DNA of 64,000 nucleotides from Halomonas denitrificans. Its GTDB lineage: Bacteria > Pseudomonadota > Gammaproteobacteria > Pseudomonadales > Halomonadaceae. Below, piece by piece: positions 40,647 to 50,295 of this stretch (its first letter is position 1; each line of letters begins with the position of its first letter). The position numbers and the translations under genes are program-made. Location of the stretch: assembly GCF_003056305.1 (NCBI RefSeq), contig NZ_PYVX01000005.1, positions 124,001 through 188,000 of the forward strand, given 5' to 3'. The notes under the pieces are model-generated. The model was not told where the DNA came from and did no database searches. It saw only the letters and a list, made by a program, of their open reading frames with translations.

Positions 40647-43291
40647 GCCATGATCTGCATGAATCGCTGCGTGACAACGTTCGTATCCTGGGCGACAGCC
40701 TCGGACGCACCATCGCCGATGATCTCGGGCCGGGCTTCGTCGATCGCATCGAGGCCATTCGCGGCTTCGCCAAGCGTGGCCGCCAGGGCGAGCACGGCAG
40801 CCAGCGCGAGCTGATCGAGTACCTGCGCCAGCTGCCCGACCGCGACCTGCTGCCGGTCACCCGCGCCTTCAACCAGTTCCTCAACCTCGCCAACATCGCC
40901 GAGCAGCACTACCGGGCGCGCTTCCGCCGGGTCGAGGACTACCGGCCCGGCACCCAGCCGGTGCTCTCCGAGCTGCTCGAGCGCGCCCGGGGCGAGGGCC
41001 ACTCGCCGCGCAAGCTGGTCGAGAGCCTCGCCGGCATGCGCGTCGAGCTGGTGCTCACCGCCCATCCCACCGAGGTCATCCGGCGCACCCTGATCCAGAA
41101 GTACGACGCCATCGACGACTGCCTGACTGCCATCGAGTCCTCCGCCGACTACCCGGAGCGCGGCGTGCGCGCCCAGGGGCGCTTGGAGGAGCTGATCAGC
41201 CAGGCCTGGCACACCGACGAGATCCGCCACGAGCGGCCGACCCCGGTGGACGAGGCCAAGTGGGGCTTCGCGGTGATCGAGAACTCGCTGTGGCAGGCGG
41301 TGCCCGACTTCCATCGCGACCTCGACAACCTGCTGCTGGAGACCGCCGGCGAGCGCCTGCCGCTGGATGCCGCGCCGATCCGCTTCGCCTCCTGGATGGG
41401 CGGTGACCGCGACGGCAACCCCAACGTCACCGCCAAGGTCACCCGGGAAGTGCTGCTGCTGGGCCGCTGGATGGCCGCCGACCTCTACCTGCGTGACCTC
41501 GAGCAGCTCAAGGCCGAGCTCTCCATGTGGAAGGCCAACAGCGCGCTGCGCGCCGAAGTGGGCGAGGTGGCCGAGCCCTACCGGGAGCTGCTCAAACGCC
41601 TGGTGACCCGGGTCGAGGCGACGCGCGACTGGGCCAAGGCCCAGCTCGACGGGCGCAGCGTCGACGACGCCCCCATCATCGAGACCCGCGACCAGCTCTA
41701 CGCACCGCTGCTGGCCTGCTATCGCTCGCTGTGTGACGTCGGCCTGGACACCATCGCCAACGGTGTGCTGCTCGACACCCTGCGCCGCGTCGCGGTGTTC
41801 GGCGTGACCCTGACCAAGCTCGACCTGCGCCAGGAGGCCAGCCGCCACGCCCAGGTGATGGAGGAGCTCACCGACGGCCTGGGCCTCGGCCACTATCGTG
41901 ACTGGGACGAGGCCAAGCGCCAGGAGTTCCTGCTCGCCGAGCTGGGCTCGCGGCGGCCGCTGATCCCGCGGCGTTGGGAGTGCTCGGCGGAGTCCCGCGA
42001 GGTGATCGACACCTTCCGGGTGATCGCCTCGGAGCACCGCGAGGCGCTCGGCACCTACATCATCTCCATGGCCGGACAGCCCTCCGACGTGCTGACCGTG
42101 GCGCTGCTGATGAAGGAGGTGGGCGGCACGGTCAGCCTGCCCATCGCGCCGCTCTTCGAGACCCTCGACGATCTCGATCACGCCGGCGAGGTCATCGATC
42201 ACCTGCTGGCGCTGCCGGGCTATCGCGCCCTGGCCGGCGACACCCAGGAGGTGATGATCGGCTACTCGGACTCCGCCAAGGACGCCGGCCAGCTGGCCGC
42301 CGCCTGGGCCCAGTACCGCGCCCAGGAGACCCTGGTGGAGGTGTGCGAGCGCCACGGCGTCGACCTTACACTGTTCCACGGCCGCGGTGGCACCGTCGGT
42401 CGCGGCGGCGGCCCGGCCCACGCGGCCATCCTCTCCCAGCCGCCGGGCTCGGTGAACGGCAGCCTGCGGGTGACCGAGCAGGGCGAGATGATCCGCTTCA
42501 AGTTCGGCCAGCCGGAGATCGCCCTGCGCTCCATGGAGATCTACGCCTGCGCGGTGCTCGAGGCGAGCCTGCTGCCGCCGCCGTCGCCCCGGGCGGAGTG
42601 GCGCGAGGAGATGGATCGCCTGGCCAAGGTGGCCCACGGCGCCTACGTGAGCGTGGTGCGCGAGGATCCCGACTTCGTGCCCTACTTCCGCTCGGTGACC
42701 CCGGAGGGGGCGCTCGGCCGCCTGCCGCTCGGCTCGCGGCCGACCAAGCGCCGCCAGGATGGCGGGGTGGAGACCCTGCGGGCGATCCCCTGGATCTTCG
42801 CCTGGACCCAGACCCGCCTGATGCTGCCGGCCTGGCTCGGCAGCGGCGAGGCCTTCAGCGAGCGGCTGGAGACGCCGGGGGGCCTCGAGCTCTTGCGCGA
42901 GATGCGCAAGGAGTGGCCCTTCTTCGGCACCTACCTGGACATGCTGGAGATGCTGCTGGCCAAGGCCGACGTCGACATCGCCGCCTACTACGAGCATCGC
43001 CTGGTCGACGAGCCAGCCCTGAAGGCGCTGGGGGAGCGGCTGCGGACGCGCTTCGGCCGTCTCCAGGAGGCGGTGCTCCAGGTGCTCGACCAGCAGGAAC
43101 TGCTGGAGGGCACGCCGCTGATCCGCCAGGCCATCGACGTGCGCAACCCCTACATCGACCCGCTCCATGGCCTCCAGGCGGAGCTGTTGCAGCGTAACCG
43201 GGACGCCGACGGCGCCATCAGCGCGGATCTGTCGCGGGCCCTGATGGTCACCATGGCGGGCATCGCGGCGGGGCTTCGCAACACCGGCTGA
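40643..43291 (+). CDS. ppc: Phosphoenolpyruvate carboxylase
   Basis: An 882-residue enzyme that carboxylates PEP to oxaloacetate, refilling the TCA cycle. The catalytic His141 is in VLTAHPTE. Other signatures are ASWMGGDRDGNP, YSDSAKDAG and LFHGRGGTVGRGGGP; the C-terminus ends in GLRNTG as in all PEPC. It is coupled to mazG by ATGA, an unusual partner for this gene in enterics. Confidence 0.97.
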   Translation: MSHDLHESLRDNVRILGDSLGRTIADDLGPGFVDRIEAIRGFAKRGRQGEHGSQRELIEYLRQLPDRDLLPVTRAFNQFLNLANIAEQHYRARFRRVEDYRPGTQPVLSELLERARGEGHSPRKLVESLAGMRVELVLTAHPTEVIRRTLIQKYDAIDDCLTAIESSADYPERGVRAQGRLEELISQAWHTDEIRHERPTPVDEAKWGFAVIENSLWQAVPDFHRDLDNLLLETAGERLPLDAAPIRFASWMGGDRDGNPNVTAKVTREVLLLGRWMAADLYLRDLEQLKAELSMWKANSALRAEVGEVAEPYRELLKRLVTRVEATRDWAKAQLDGRSVDDAPIIETRDQLYAPLLACYRSLCDVGLDTIANGVLLDTLRRVAVFGVTLTKLDLRQEASRHAQVMEELTDGLGLGHYRDWDEAKRQEFLLAELGSRRPLIPRRWECSAESREVIDTFRVIASEHREALGTYIISMAGQPSDVLTVALLMKEVGGTVSLPIAPLFETLDDLDHAGEVIDHLLALPGYRALAGDTQEVMIGYSDSAKDAGQLAAAWAQYRAQETLVEVCERHGVDLTLFHGRGGTVGRGGGPAHAAILSQPPGSVNGSLRVTEQGEMIRFKFGQPEIALRSMEIYACAVLEASLLPPPSPRAEWREEMDRLAKVAHGAYVSVVREDPDFVPYFRSVTPEGALGRLPLGSRPTKRRQDGGVETLRAIPWIFAWTQTRLMLPAWLGSGEAFSERLETPGGLELLREMRKEWPFFGTYLDMLEMLLAKADVDIAAYYEHRLVDEPALKALGERLRTRFGRLQEAVLQVLDQQELLEGTPLIRQAIDVRNPYIDPLHGLQAELLQRNRDADGAISADLSRALMVTMAGIAAGLRNTG

Positions 43292-43324
43292 TGATCCCCA
43301 CCGTTCGAATTGGGCAATGCCTCA

Positions 43325-43360
43325 CGACATCGCCCCGGCCGGCTGGCCGGGGCGATGTCG
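43325..43360. terminator. 16-bp hairpin between convergent ppc and the outer-membrane protein gene
   Basis: CGACATCGCCCCGGCC and its perfect complement flank the loop GGCT. It is very stable, without a T-run, and probably ends transcription from both sides. Confidence 0.65.
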
Positions 43361-43397
43361 TTGCAGTGCGGATCTCGGACGGGGCTGGGAGCGAGGC

Positions 43398-44006
43398 TCA
43401 GAAGGGCAGGTGGATCGAGGCGGTCATCAGGTTGAGGTGCTCCATGGCCGGGGCATCGATCTGCTCGAACTCGAGGCGGCTCACCACCTGGCGGATCTGC
43501 AGGCGGGCGCCGAAGCCCTGGATCCGCGCCGTGCCGCGACTCTCCCCGGCGCGTTCGTCGGCCCCGACGGGGGCGCCCTGCCACTCCGCCAGGCCCGCCT
43601 TGGCATAGAGGCCGAGGGCGCCGACGCGCACCCCCGCCATCAGGCTGCCGCCGAGGCTGGTGGTGTCGTGGAGCCGCGAGCCCTCCTCACCGTCGATCGG
43701 CACGTCGTCGCTGCGCTGGTAGCTGACCTCGGCGCCCAGGTCGAGCTTGGGCAGGCCTTGCGGCGTGAAGCCGGCGGTGAGGCGAAAGCCGGAGGTGGCG
43801 CCGTCGAGGCTGGCGACGTCGTCGCCCTGGACGAGCAGTCCGTTGTCGAGCAGCACCAGGGGCTGGGCGATGCCGCCGTAGGCGGGCATCTCGGCCTCGG
43901 TGAGCCTGGCGTCATCGGGCTCGAGGGCGAGATCGGCCTGGCAGGGGAGCGCGATGACCGCCAGGAGGGCCGCCAGGGCGATGAGGGAGCGTGAATCCGG
44001 ATGCAT
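43398..44006 (-). CDS. Putative outer-membrane beta-barrel protein, unknown function
   Basis: A 202-residue protein with a signal peptide (LIALAALLAVIALPCQA) and alternating hydrophobic/polar strands (GFRLTAGFTPQGLPKLDLGA, then LMAGVRVGALGLYAKAGLAEW). It ends in phenylalanine (MTASIHLPF), the usual C-terminal signal for outer-membrane insertion. GGAG precedes ATG 44006. I do not recognise a named family; a small eight-strand barrel is the best guess. Confidence 0.7.
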   Translation of the reverse strand: MHPDSRSLIALAALLAVIALPCQADLALEPDDARLTEAEMPAYGGIAQPLVLLDNGLLVQGDDVASLDGATSGFRLTAGFTPQGLPKLDLGAEVSYQRSDDVPIDGEEGSRLHDTTSLGGSLMAGVRVGALGLYAKAGLAEWQGAPVGADERAGESRGTARIQGFGARLQIRQVVSRLEFEQIDAPAMEHLNLMTASIHLPF

Positions 44007-44064
44007 GATCTCCGACCTTGAGTCGGCAGTGGGGGTGCCGGCCCGGAATTAACACCCTCTCAAT

Positions 44065-45000
44065 CTAGCAACCGTCGCCGGGTGGCGCCAATTCGTCGGC
44101 GCGGGCCCGCAGCGCGGCCAGGTGCTCGGCGAGGACCGGCGCCGCGAGGCGGTGTCGCTCGGCCGCGACGAGCAGCGGCGCGAGGATCGCCTCGTGCTCG
44201 GTGAGCCGCCCGGCCTGGACGTCCTGCAGCATGGAGGCGCGATTGGCGGCCGTCGCCTCGACAACCTGCCACACCAGGCGCCGCCAGCCTTCGATCCCCG
44301 CGCCGTCGGGCGGCGCGATGCCCTCGGCGGCGAGGATCGGCGAAAGCTCGGCGAGCAGGGCCTCGACCCGGGCGCGGTTGGGCGCCTCGCGAAGCTCGCC
44401 GTTGCGGATGCCTGAGCGAGCCACCAGCGGATTGATCGCCGCGTTGACGGCGAGCTTGCGCCACAGCCGCACCCGGATGTCGTCGACCGCCTCGGCGGGC
44501 AGGCCCGCCGACGACAGGACGTCGGCCAGGCCCACGGCGAGATCATTATGGCGACCCGCCAGGCTGCCGAGGAAGGTGTGGCCGTGGCCGGCATGGATGA
44601 CCTGGGCGGCGTCCTGGACGTGGGCCCCCTCGGTGGTGGTGGCGCACAGCACCGGCCCGAGGTGGCGTTCACTGAGCCGCGGCTGGACGTCGAAGCCGTT
44701 CTGCCACAGCACCAGCGGCACCCCCGCGGGCAGGCGGTCGGCCAGGGCGGCGTGGGCCGCCTCGGCGCCGTGGGCCTTGGTGGTCAGGTGCACCACGTCG
44801 GGGAGCGGCGACGGCAGGGCCTCGATCAGGGCCACGTCGACCCGGCGCACCAGGGTGGCGTGCTCAGGGGTGATCAGCGTTTGCTCGGCGGGCAGCGGGC
44901 GGCGGGCGATCAGCGTCACCTCGGCGCTGCCGGCCAGCCGCAGGGCGATCAGCCGGCCCAGCGCCCCGGGGCCGACGATCCAGTGTCGCGTCAGGGTCAT
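44065..45000 (-). CDS. panE: 2-dehydropantoate 2-reductase (ketopantoate reductase)
   Basis: A 311-residue NADPH enzyme of the pantothenate (CoA precursor) pathway. The dinucleotide-binding loop is IVGPGALGRLIALRL; the catalytic lysine lies in WRKLAVNAAINPL. AGGAG precedes ATG 45000. Some family members act on other 2-keto acids, but context gives no reason to prefer that. Confidence 0.9.
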   Translation of the reverse strand: MTLTRHWIVGPGALGRLIALRLAGSAEVTLIARRPLPAEQTLITPEHATLVRRVDVALIEALPSPLPDVVHLTTKAHGAEAAHAALADRLPAGVPLVLWQNGFDVQPRLSERHLGPVLCATTTEGAHVQDAAQVIHAGHGHTFLGSLAGRHNDLAVGLADVLSSAGLPAEAVDDIRVRLWRKLAVNAAINPLVARSGIRNGELREAPNRARVEALLAELSPILAAEGIAPPDGAGIEGWRRLVWQVVEATAANRASMLQDVQAGRLTEHEAILAPLLVAAERHRLAAPVLAEHLAALRARADELAPPGDGC

Positions 45001-45046
45001 GGCGACTCTCCTCTCGCGTGGGGGATTCCGGCATCGTCCTGATGCG

Positions 45047-46978
45047 TCATGTGGGCCGCCGGCGTCGGTGCGTGGCGGTGCTCCGGCGGCGCGGGCCGGC
45101 GCGTTTCTTGCCGCCCTTGGCCGTTTTCCCCCTGGGCGTCGGCGCCTGCTCGCCCTGGGCGCCGGCGAGCGAGGTGCGTATCCGACCGGCGTCCGCGGCG
45201 CCGAGCAGGCCGCGCAGGTCCTCGATCAGCGCCGCGAGGAAGGGGGCGGGATCGTCGCCCCGCTCGGCGATGGCGCCCAGCCGCTGCTCCCAGAGGGCGG
45301 TGCGCTCCGGGCGGCCCACCGCCTCGGGTAGCGAGGCGATCAGCGCGCTGCCCAGCCGGCTGGCACGCAGCGCCTTGGCCTGGCGCACCAGGTAACCGCG
45401 CTCCACCAGGGTCTCGATGATGCCGGCCCGGGTCGCCTCGGTGCCGAGGCCGTCGTGCTCGCGCAGGGTGCGGCGCACCGCCGGGTCGTCTACGTAGCGG
45501 GCGATGTTCATCATCGCCTTGATCAGGCTGGCATCGGTGAAGGGCTCGGGGGGGCGCGTCTCGCGATCCTCCACCTCGGCCTGCTCGACCCGGCAGGGCT
45601 CGCCCTCGGTAAGCGGCGGCAGGGGCGGCGCCTGGTCGCGGGTAGTGAAGAGCGGCTTCCAGCCGGGATCGAGGATCTCCTGGCCCTTGGCGCGGAACGC
45701 CTCCTCGAGGATCCGGAAGTCGGCCTGGATGTCGCGCACCGCCAGGGGCGGATAGAACTGCGCCAGCACGTTACGGGCGATCAGCCGGAAGACGTCCGCC
45801 TCGGCCTTCTCGAGCCGCGCGAGGTCGGCGGGCTTGCCGGTGGGCGCCAGGGCGTGGTGCGCGCCGACCTTGGCGTCGTTCCAGGCCTTGGAGCGTCGCG
45901 CGAAGTCCGCGCCGCCGAGCCAGCCGCGCAGGGTGTCGTCGGCGCCGCAGGCGCCCTCGAGGGTGGTGCGGGCGGCGGCGAAGTGCTCCTCGGGCAGGTA
46001 GCGGCAGTCCGAGCGCGGGTAGGTGATCAGCTGATGACGCTCGTAGAGGCGCTGGCAGACGTCCAGGGTCGCCTTGGCGGAGAGGCCGTGGCGGCGCGCC
46101 GCGTCCACCTGCAGCGCCGAGAGCGAGTAGGGCAGCGGCGCGGCCTGGCGCTTGTCGCGACTCTCCAGCCGGGTCAGCCGGCCCTCGGCGCCGGGTAGCC
46201 GCTCGGCCAGGGTCTCGGCGGGGGAGCGCGTGAGCAGCCGCCCCTGCTCGTCCAGGGGGTGGGCCTCGCCGGGCTGCCACCAGGCCCGCAGCCGGCCCTG
46301 GGCGACGGCGAGGTCGGCCCACAGCACGAAGAAGGGCTTGGGCGTGAAGTCGCGGATCTCGGCGTCGCGGCGCACGACCAGCCCCAGCACCGGCGTCTGC
46401 ACCCGGCCCACCGAAAGCACGCCGTCGTGGCCGGCCTGGCGGCCGCTCACCGTCCAGGCGCGGGTCAGGTTGATGCCGTAGAGCCAGTCGGCCCGGGCCC
46501 GGGACTGGGCCGCCCGGTAGAGGGGGCCGTAGCGGGCGTTGTCCTCGAGCCGTCCCAGGGCCCGCTGGACCGCCGGGCGGTTGAGGTCGCTGACCAGCAG
46601 CCGCGACACCGGCCCCTTCCAGCCCAAGTGCTCGATCACCTCCTGCACCAGCAGCTGGCCCTCGCGGTCGGGGTCGCCGGCGTGGACCACCTCGCGGGCT
46701 TCCTTGAGCAGCTTGCGGATCACCGCCAGCTGGCCGCGGGCCTTGGGCCGGGGCATCAGCTTCCAGCGCGCCGGCAGGATCGGCAGGGCGTCGAGGCGCC
46801 ACTGCTTGAGGGCGGGGTCGTAGGCGTCCGGCGGTGCCTGCTCCAGCAGGTGGCCCAGGCACCAGGTGACGGTGGTGTCCCCGACCGCCACGGCGCCGTC
46901 GAGACGGCGCGGACTGCCGGGAAGGGCGTCGGCGATGGCCCGGCCCAGGCTCGGTTTCTCGGCGATGATCAGGCGCAT
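45047..46978 (-). CDS. topB: DNA topoisomerase III
   Basis: A 643-residue type IA topoisomerase. TOPRIM domain at the N-terminus (MRLIIAEKPSLGRAIADAL, with HAGDPDREGQLL), active-site Tyr320 in LITYPRSDCRYL, then the ring-closing domains (DGLGTEATRAGIIETL). E. coli TopB is 653 residues. It decatenates DNA during replication and recombination. The C-terminal ~40 residues are basic (KGGKKRAGPRRRS region). ATG 46978 gives the canonical N-terminus; its ribosome site is weak. Confidence 0.95.
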   Translation of the reverse strand: MRLIIAEKPSLGRAIADALPGSPRRLDGAVAVGDTTVTWCLGHLLEQAPPDAYDPALKQWRLDALPILPARWKLMPRPKARGQLAVIRKLLKEAREVVHAGDPDREGQLLVQEVIEHLGWKGPVSRLLVSDLNRPAVQRALGRLEDNARYGPLYRAAQSRARADWLYGINLTRAWTVSGRQAGHDGVLSVGRVQTPVLGLVVRRDAEIRDFTPKPFFVLWADLAVAQGRLRAWWQPGEAHPLDEQGRLLTRSPAETLAERLPGAEGRLTRLESRDKRQAAPLPYSLSALQVDAARRHGLSAKATLDVCQRLYERHQLITYPRSDCRYLPEEHFAAARTTLEGACGADDTLRGWLGGADFARRSKAWNDAKVGAHHALAPTGKPADLARLEKAEADVFRLIARNVLAQFYPPLAVRDIQADFRILEEAFRAKGQEILDPGWKPLFTTRDQAPPLPPLTEGEPCRVEQAEVEDRETRPPEPFTDASLIKAMMNIARYVDDPAVRRTLREHDGLGTEATRAGIIETLVERGYLVRQAKALRASRLGSALIASLPEAVGRPERTALWEQRLGAIAERGDDPAPFLAALIEDLRGLLGAADAGRIRTSLAGAQGEQAPTPRGKTAKGGKKRAGPRRRSTATHRRRRPT

Positions 46979-47056
46979 AACGGCTCGTCGGCGAAAATGA
47001 CATGGACATTCTTCCAGTATTCTCGACGCCTCGCCAGGTGTAAGCTGGTCATCAGG

Positions 47057-47073
47057 TGTACAATGGTTGTACA
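47057..47073. promoter_or_regulatory. Perfect palindrome TGTACAATGGTTGTACA in the topB/ABC1-kinase promoter region
   Basis: Seven-base arms TGTACAA and TTGTACA surround TGG. The left arm overlaps a -10-like TACAAT. It lies 23 bases before the kinase start and 79 bases from the topB start, as expected for a repressor site. The binding protein is unknown. Confidence 0.6.
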
Positions 47074-47096
47074 AAGTTCTACCAGGAGACAAGGCG

Positions 47097-48341
47097 ATGC
47101 GCGAACGTGGCCGTACTCGACGCCTGCTGGGCCTCGGCGCCCGCACCGGCGGGGCGCTGATCCGCACCCGGCTGGGCGGGCAGGCCGACTGGCGGGCCCT
47201 GGGCGAGGCGCTCTTCGAGGGGCTCTCCGAGCTCAAGGGGCCGGCCATGAAGCTGGCGCAGATCATGTCCCAGTGGGACGACCTGCTGCCGCCGGATCTC
47301 GCCGAGGAGCTCGCCCGCCTGCAGCGCCAGGCCGAGCCGATGCCCTGGGCCGACATTCGCCGCACCCTGGTCGAGCAGTACGGCGAGCTCGACGCCACCT
47401 TTCGCGAAATCGAGGAGCGCCCCTTCGCCAGCGCCTCCATGGGGCAGGTGCACCGGGCCGTGACCCACGACGGCGAGACCCTGGTGCTCAAGGTGCAGTA
47501 TCCCGGGCTTGCCGAGGTGCTGGAGAGCGACCTCGCCCAGGTGCGGCGCCTGATGCGCCTGGGGCGCTGGTTCAAGGTGCCCCAGGCGCGCCTCGATGCG
47601 CTCTTCGAGGAGCTGGCGATGAGCCTGCGCGGCGAGCTCGACTACCACGCCGAGGCCGAGGCGCTGGCCCGCTACCGCGCCCGCTACGCCCATCTCGACC
47701 GGCTGGTGATCCCCGAGCCGCTGCCCGAGTTCTCCGGCCCGCGGGTGCTGGCCATGCGCTACGTGGCTGGCACCCCGCTGCGCGAGCTGGAGGCAGCCGA
47801 CCGCGAGCTTCGCCAGCAGGTGGCGGTCACCCTCGCCGACTGGCTGACCGAGGAGCTCTTCACCCACGGGGAGCTGCACGCCGACCCCCACGCCGGCAAC
47901 TTCGCCGCGGACGAGGCGGGGCGCCTGGTGATCTACGACCTGGGGGCGGTGATCCCGGTGCCCGAGGCGCGCCTCGCGGCGATGATGCGCCTGCTCGAGG
48001 CGACCCTCGAGGGCGATGCCATGGCCATGGACGCCGCGCTGCTCGAGCTCGGCGGCCGCCAGGGGCAGGGTGCACCGCTCGCGCTCTATCGCGAGTCGGC
48101 CGAGGCGGTGTCGCCGCTCTTCGAGCCCGGCGAGCAGGACTTCGGCGACGTGCGGGTGCATCGCCGGCTGCGCGAGCTCTCGCCGAAGGTGTGGGCGGCC
48201 ATGGATCGCCTGCAGCCGCCGGCGGACACCCTGCTGCTGTCGCGCACTCTGAACGGCCACTACTGGAACCTGGTACGCCTCGGCGCGCGCCTCGACATGC
48301 ACGCCCGCACCCGCCCGCTGCTGCCGAGCGCGCCGGCCTGA
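47097..48341 (+). CDS. ABC1/UbiB-family atypical kinase-like protein
   Basis: A 414-residue member of the ABC1/ADCK/UbiB family, protein-kinase-like folds linked to lipid and ubiquinone metabolism. The N-terminal family motif is LKGPAMKLAQIMS; the lysine region is LVLKVQYPG; the catalytic and metal sites are HADPHAGNF and YDLGA. AGGAG and AAGG precede ATG 47097. It is not the ubiB of the ubiE-ubiJ-ubiB operon, and no ubi gene is near. Its substrate is unknown. Confidence 0.88.
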   Translation: MRERGRTRRLLGLGARTGGALIRTRLGGQADWRALGEALFEGLSELKGPAMKLAQIMSQWDDLLPPDLAEELARLQRQAEPMPWADIRRTLVEQYGELDATFREIEERPFASASMGQVHRAVTHDGETLVLKVQYPGLAEVLESDLAQVRRLMRLGRWFKVPQARLDALFEELAMSLRGELDYHAEAEALARYRARYAHLDRLVIPEPLPEFSGPRVLAMRYVAGTPLRELEAADRELRQQVAVTLADWLTEELFTHGELHADPHAGNFAADEAGRLVIYDLGAVIPVPEARLAAMMRLLEATLEGDAMAMDAALLELGGRQGQGAPLALYRESAEAVSPLFEPGEQDFGDVRVHRRLRELSPKVWAAMDRLQPPADTLLLSRTLNGHYWNLVRLGARLDMHARTRPLLPSAPA

Positions 48342-48349
48342 TCACCTGC

Positions 48350-48369
48350 CCAGCCCCGCGGCGGGCTGG
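48350..48369 (+). terminator. Weak terminator-like hairpin after the ABC1 kinase gene
   Basis: CCAGCCC and GGGCTGG enclose 6 bases. A T5 run follows only 12 bases later, so termination is uncertain. Confidence 0.3.
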
Positions 48370-48404
48370 TAGACTGTGCCCTTTTTGCGAATGCGGAGAG
48401 AGCG

Positions 48405-50246
48405 ATGCTGGCAGTATGGGTGGAACAGCTGCTGGGCTTTGCCACGGGGGCACTGGGCGCCATTCGCGAGGATGAGCGCTATCCCACGCTGATGGCCTGG
48501 GCCCGCGAGGAGGGGCCGGCGCTGGTCGGTGGCGATGCGGCCCTGGCCCAGGCGCTGGCCCCGGAGCTGTGGTCGCAGACGCCGCTGGCGCGGCTCGACT
48601 TCGCCGCCGAGTCGCTGGCCCGGCCGGGACGCAACGAGCCCTGCTGGTGCGATTCGGGGCGCAAGACCAAGCGCTGCTGCGGGGCGGTCAGCCTGCCCGG
48701 GCACGTGCCGACCCACCTGATGTGGATGCTCTCGCTGCGCGACTGGAAGGGCGACATCCTGAAGGCGGCGCTGGCCAGCGGCCGGGCGCCGGCCCAGGCG
48801 CTGCTGGAGGCCGGGCTGATCGCCGCCGAGTCGGGCCAGCGCGGGCGCGCCCAGCAGATCCTCGAGTCGCTTTTCGAGCGCGCCGACTGGCTGACGCTGC
48901 CCGAGCAGGCGGAGCCCGCCTTCGAGATCCTCATCGACCTCTACCAGGAGCGCGGCTTCAACCGCAAGCGCGAGGCGCTGCTCGACGCGGTGCTCGATCG
49001 TGGGCCGCTGTTCCTGCGCGGCGTGGCCCTGGAGCGCCTCTGCCTGATGCACCTGGACAACGACGACCTGGACAGCGCCCGGGCCGCCTTCGTGCGCGCC
49101 CAGCAGGCGCTGCCCGACTCGCCGACGCTGGCCTACATCGAGGCCATGCTGCTGCTCCACGAGGGGCACGAAGAGGAGGCCGCGGAGCGCTCGCGCTTCT
49201 GGTTCCGGCGCCTGGCGCGCCAGGGCGACCTGGAGCCCGACCAGCTGCAGTTCCTGGCCGACCTGGCCGACAATCCCGGCGCGACCCTGGCCGACCAGCT
49301 GCTCAGTGCCGAGGAGGACCTGGCTGAGCCGCTGGTGGCCCTGCAGGCGCTGCTCGCCGAGCTGCCTGTCGCCCCGCGCCTGGAAATTCGCCGCGACGCC
49401 GAGGGCAGCCTCGAGTACCACTCCACCGCCCGCGAGGACACCCTCTTCGCCGCCTGGCAGAAGGTCTTCCAGGCCCAGGTCGAGCGCGACGCGCCCATGG
49501 GCTTCGACGAGGATCCCTGGCCCCAGGCCGGCGAGTGGCTCCCGGCGCTCTGCGCCCACCCCGAGTGGCTGGATTCGCCGGCCGTGCTGCAGGCGCTGGC
49601 GCTGGCGCTGGCGAGCCGCTTCGGCAGCCTGCCGTGGATGGCGCCGAGCCTCTTCGAGCCGCTGGCGACTCGCCTCGAGCGCTGGCTCGAGCAGGTGCGC
49701 GCCGAGGGCGAGGGCGCCTTCCCGTGGGAGAGCGCCGACAACGCCGTGCTGCTGCGCTCGGGCCTCGCGCTGGTGGTCGGCATGGAACGGGGCGCCCGGG
49801 CCCGCTCCCGGGAGCTCGCCGAGCGGCTGCTGACCCTGGATGCCCAGGACAGCCTGGGGCTGCGTGAGCTGGTGCTCGACCAGCTGCTGCGGGAGGGGCG
49901 CGACCGCACGGCCCTCGAGCTCTGCCTGCGCGAACTCGAGGGCGAGAGCGAGGACGAGGACGAGGAGGCCCCGCCGCTGGGGCTGCTGATGGGGCGGGTG
50001 CTGGCGCTCTATCGCCTGGAGCGCCGCGACGAGGCCGAGGCGGCGCTGGCAGAGGTGCATCGCCACAACACCCACGCCGTGGCGATGCTCTGCGCCGAGA
50101 ACCCGCGGCCGGTCGGCCACGGCGGGGACGGCGTGGCCGCGCCCGGCTCCCGGGCCGAGGCCTGGCAGTACCGCACCCTGATGCGCGACCAGTGGCGCAC
50201 CACCCACGGGGCGCTGGAGTGGCTGCAGGCGCTGCTCGGCGAGTGA
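48405..50246 (+). CDS. SEC-C motif protein with helical repeats, function unknown
   Basis: A 613-residue cytoplasmic protein. A zinc-binding SEC-C motif (GRNEPCWCDSGRKTKRCCG) lies at residues ~74-92; long helical TPR-like repeats fill the rest. A very acidic stretch (ESEDEDEEAPP) occurs near residue 518. SEC-C motifs bind zinc and often contact SecB or nucleic-acid partners. I see no catalytic signature. No operon partner is evident; ampG converges from the other side. Confidence 0.75.
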   Translation: MLAVWVEQLLGFATGALGAIREDERYPTLMAWAREEGPALVGGDAALAQALAPELWSQTPLARLDFAAESLARPGRNEPCWCDSGRKTKRCCGAVSLPGHVPTHLMWMLSLRDWKGDILKAALASGRAPAQALLEAGLIAAESGQRGRAQQILESLFERADWLTLPEQAEPAFEILIDLYQERGFNRKREALLDAVLDRGPLFLRGVALERLCLMHLDNDDLDSARAAFVRAQQALPDSPTLAYIEAMLLLHEGHEEEAAERSRFWFRRLARQGDLEPDQLQFLADLADNPGATLADQLLSAEEDLAEPLVALQALLAELPVAPRLEIRRDAEGSLEYHSTAREDTLFAAWQKVFQAQVERDAPMGFDEDPWPQAGEWLPALCAHPEWLDSPAVLQALALALASRFGSLPWMAPSLFEPLATRLERWLEQVRAEGEGAFPWESADNAVLLRSGLALVVGMERGARARSRELAERLLTLDAQDSLGLRELVLDQLLREGRDRTALELCLRELEGESEDEDEEAPPLGLLMGRVLALYRLERRDEAEAALAEVHRHNTHAVAMLCAENPRPVGHGGDGVAAPGSRAEAWQYRTLMRDQWRTTHGALEWLQALLGE

Positions 50247-50295
50247 TCCGGCGCCGGCCGCGCCGAGGCGGCCCGGGCGTCGGCGCGAGCCGTGC

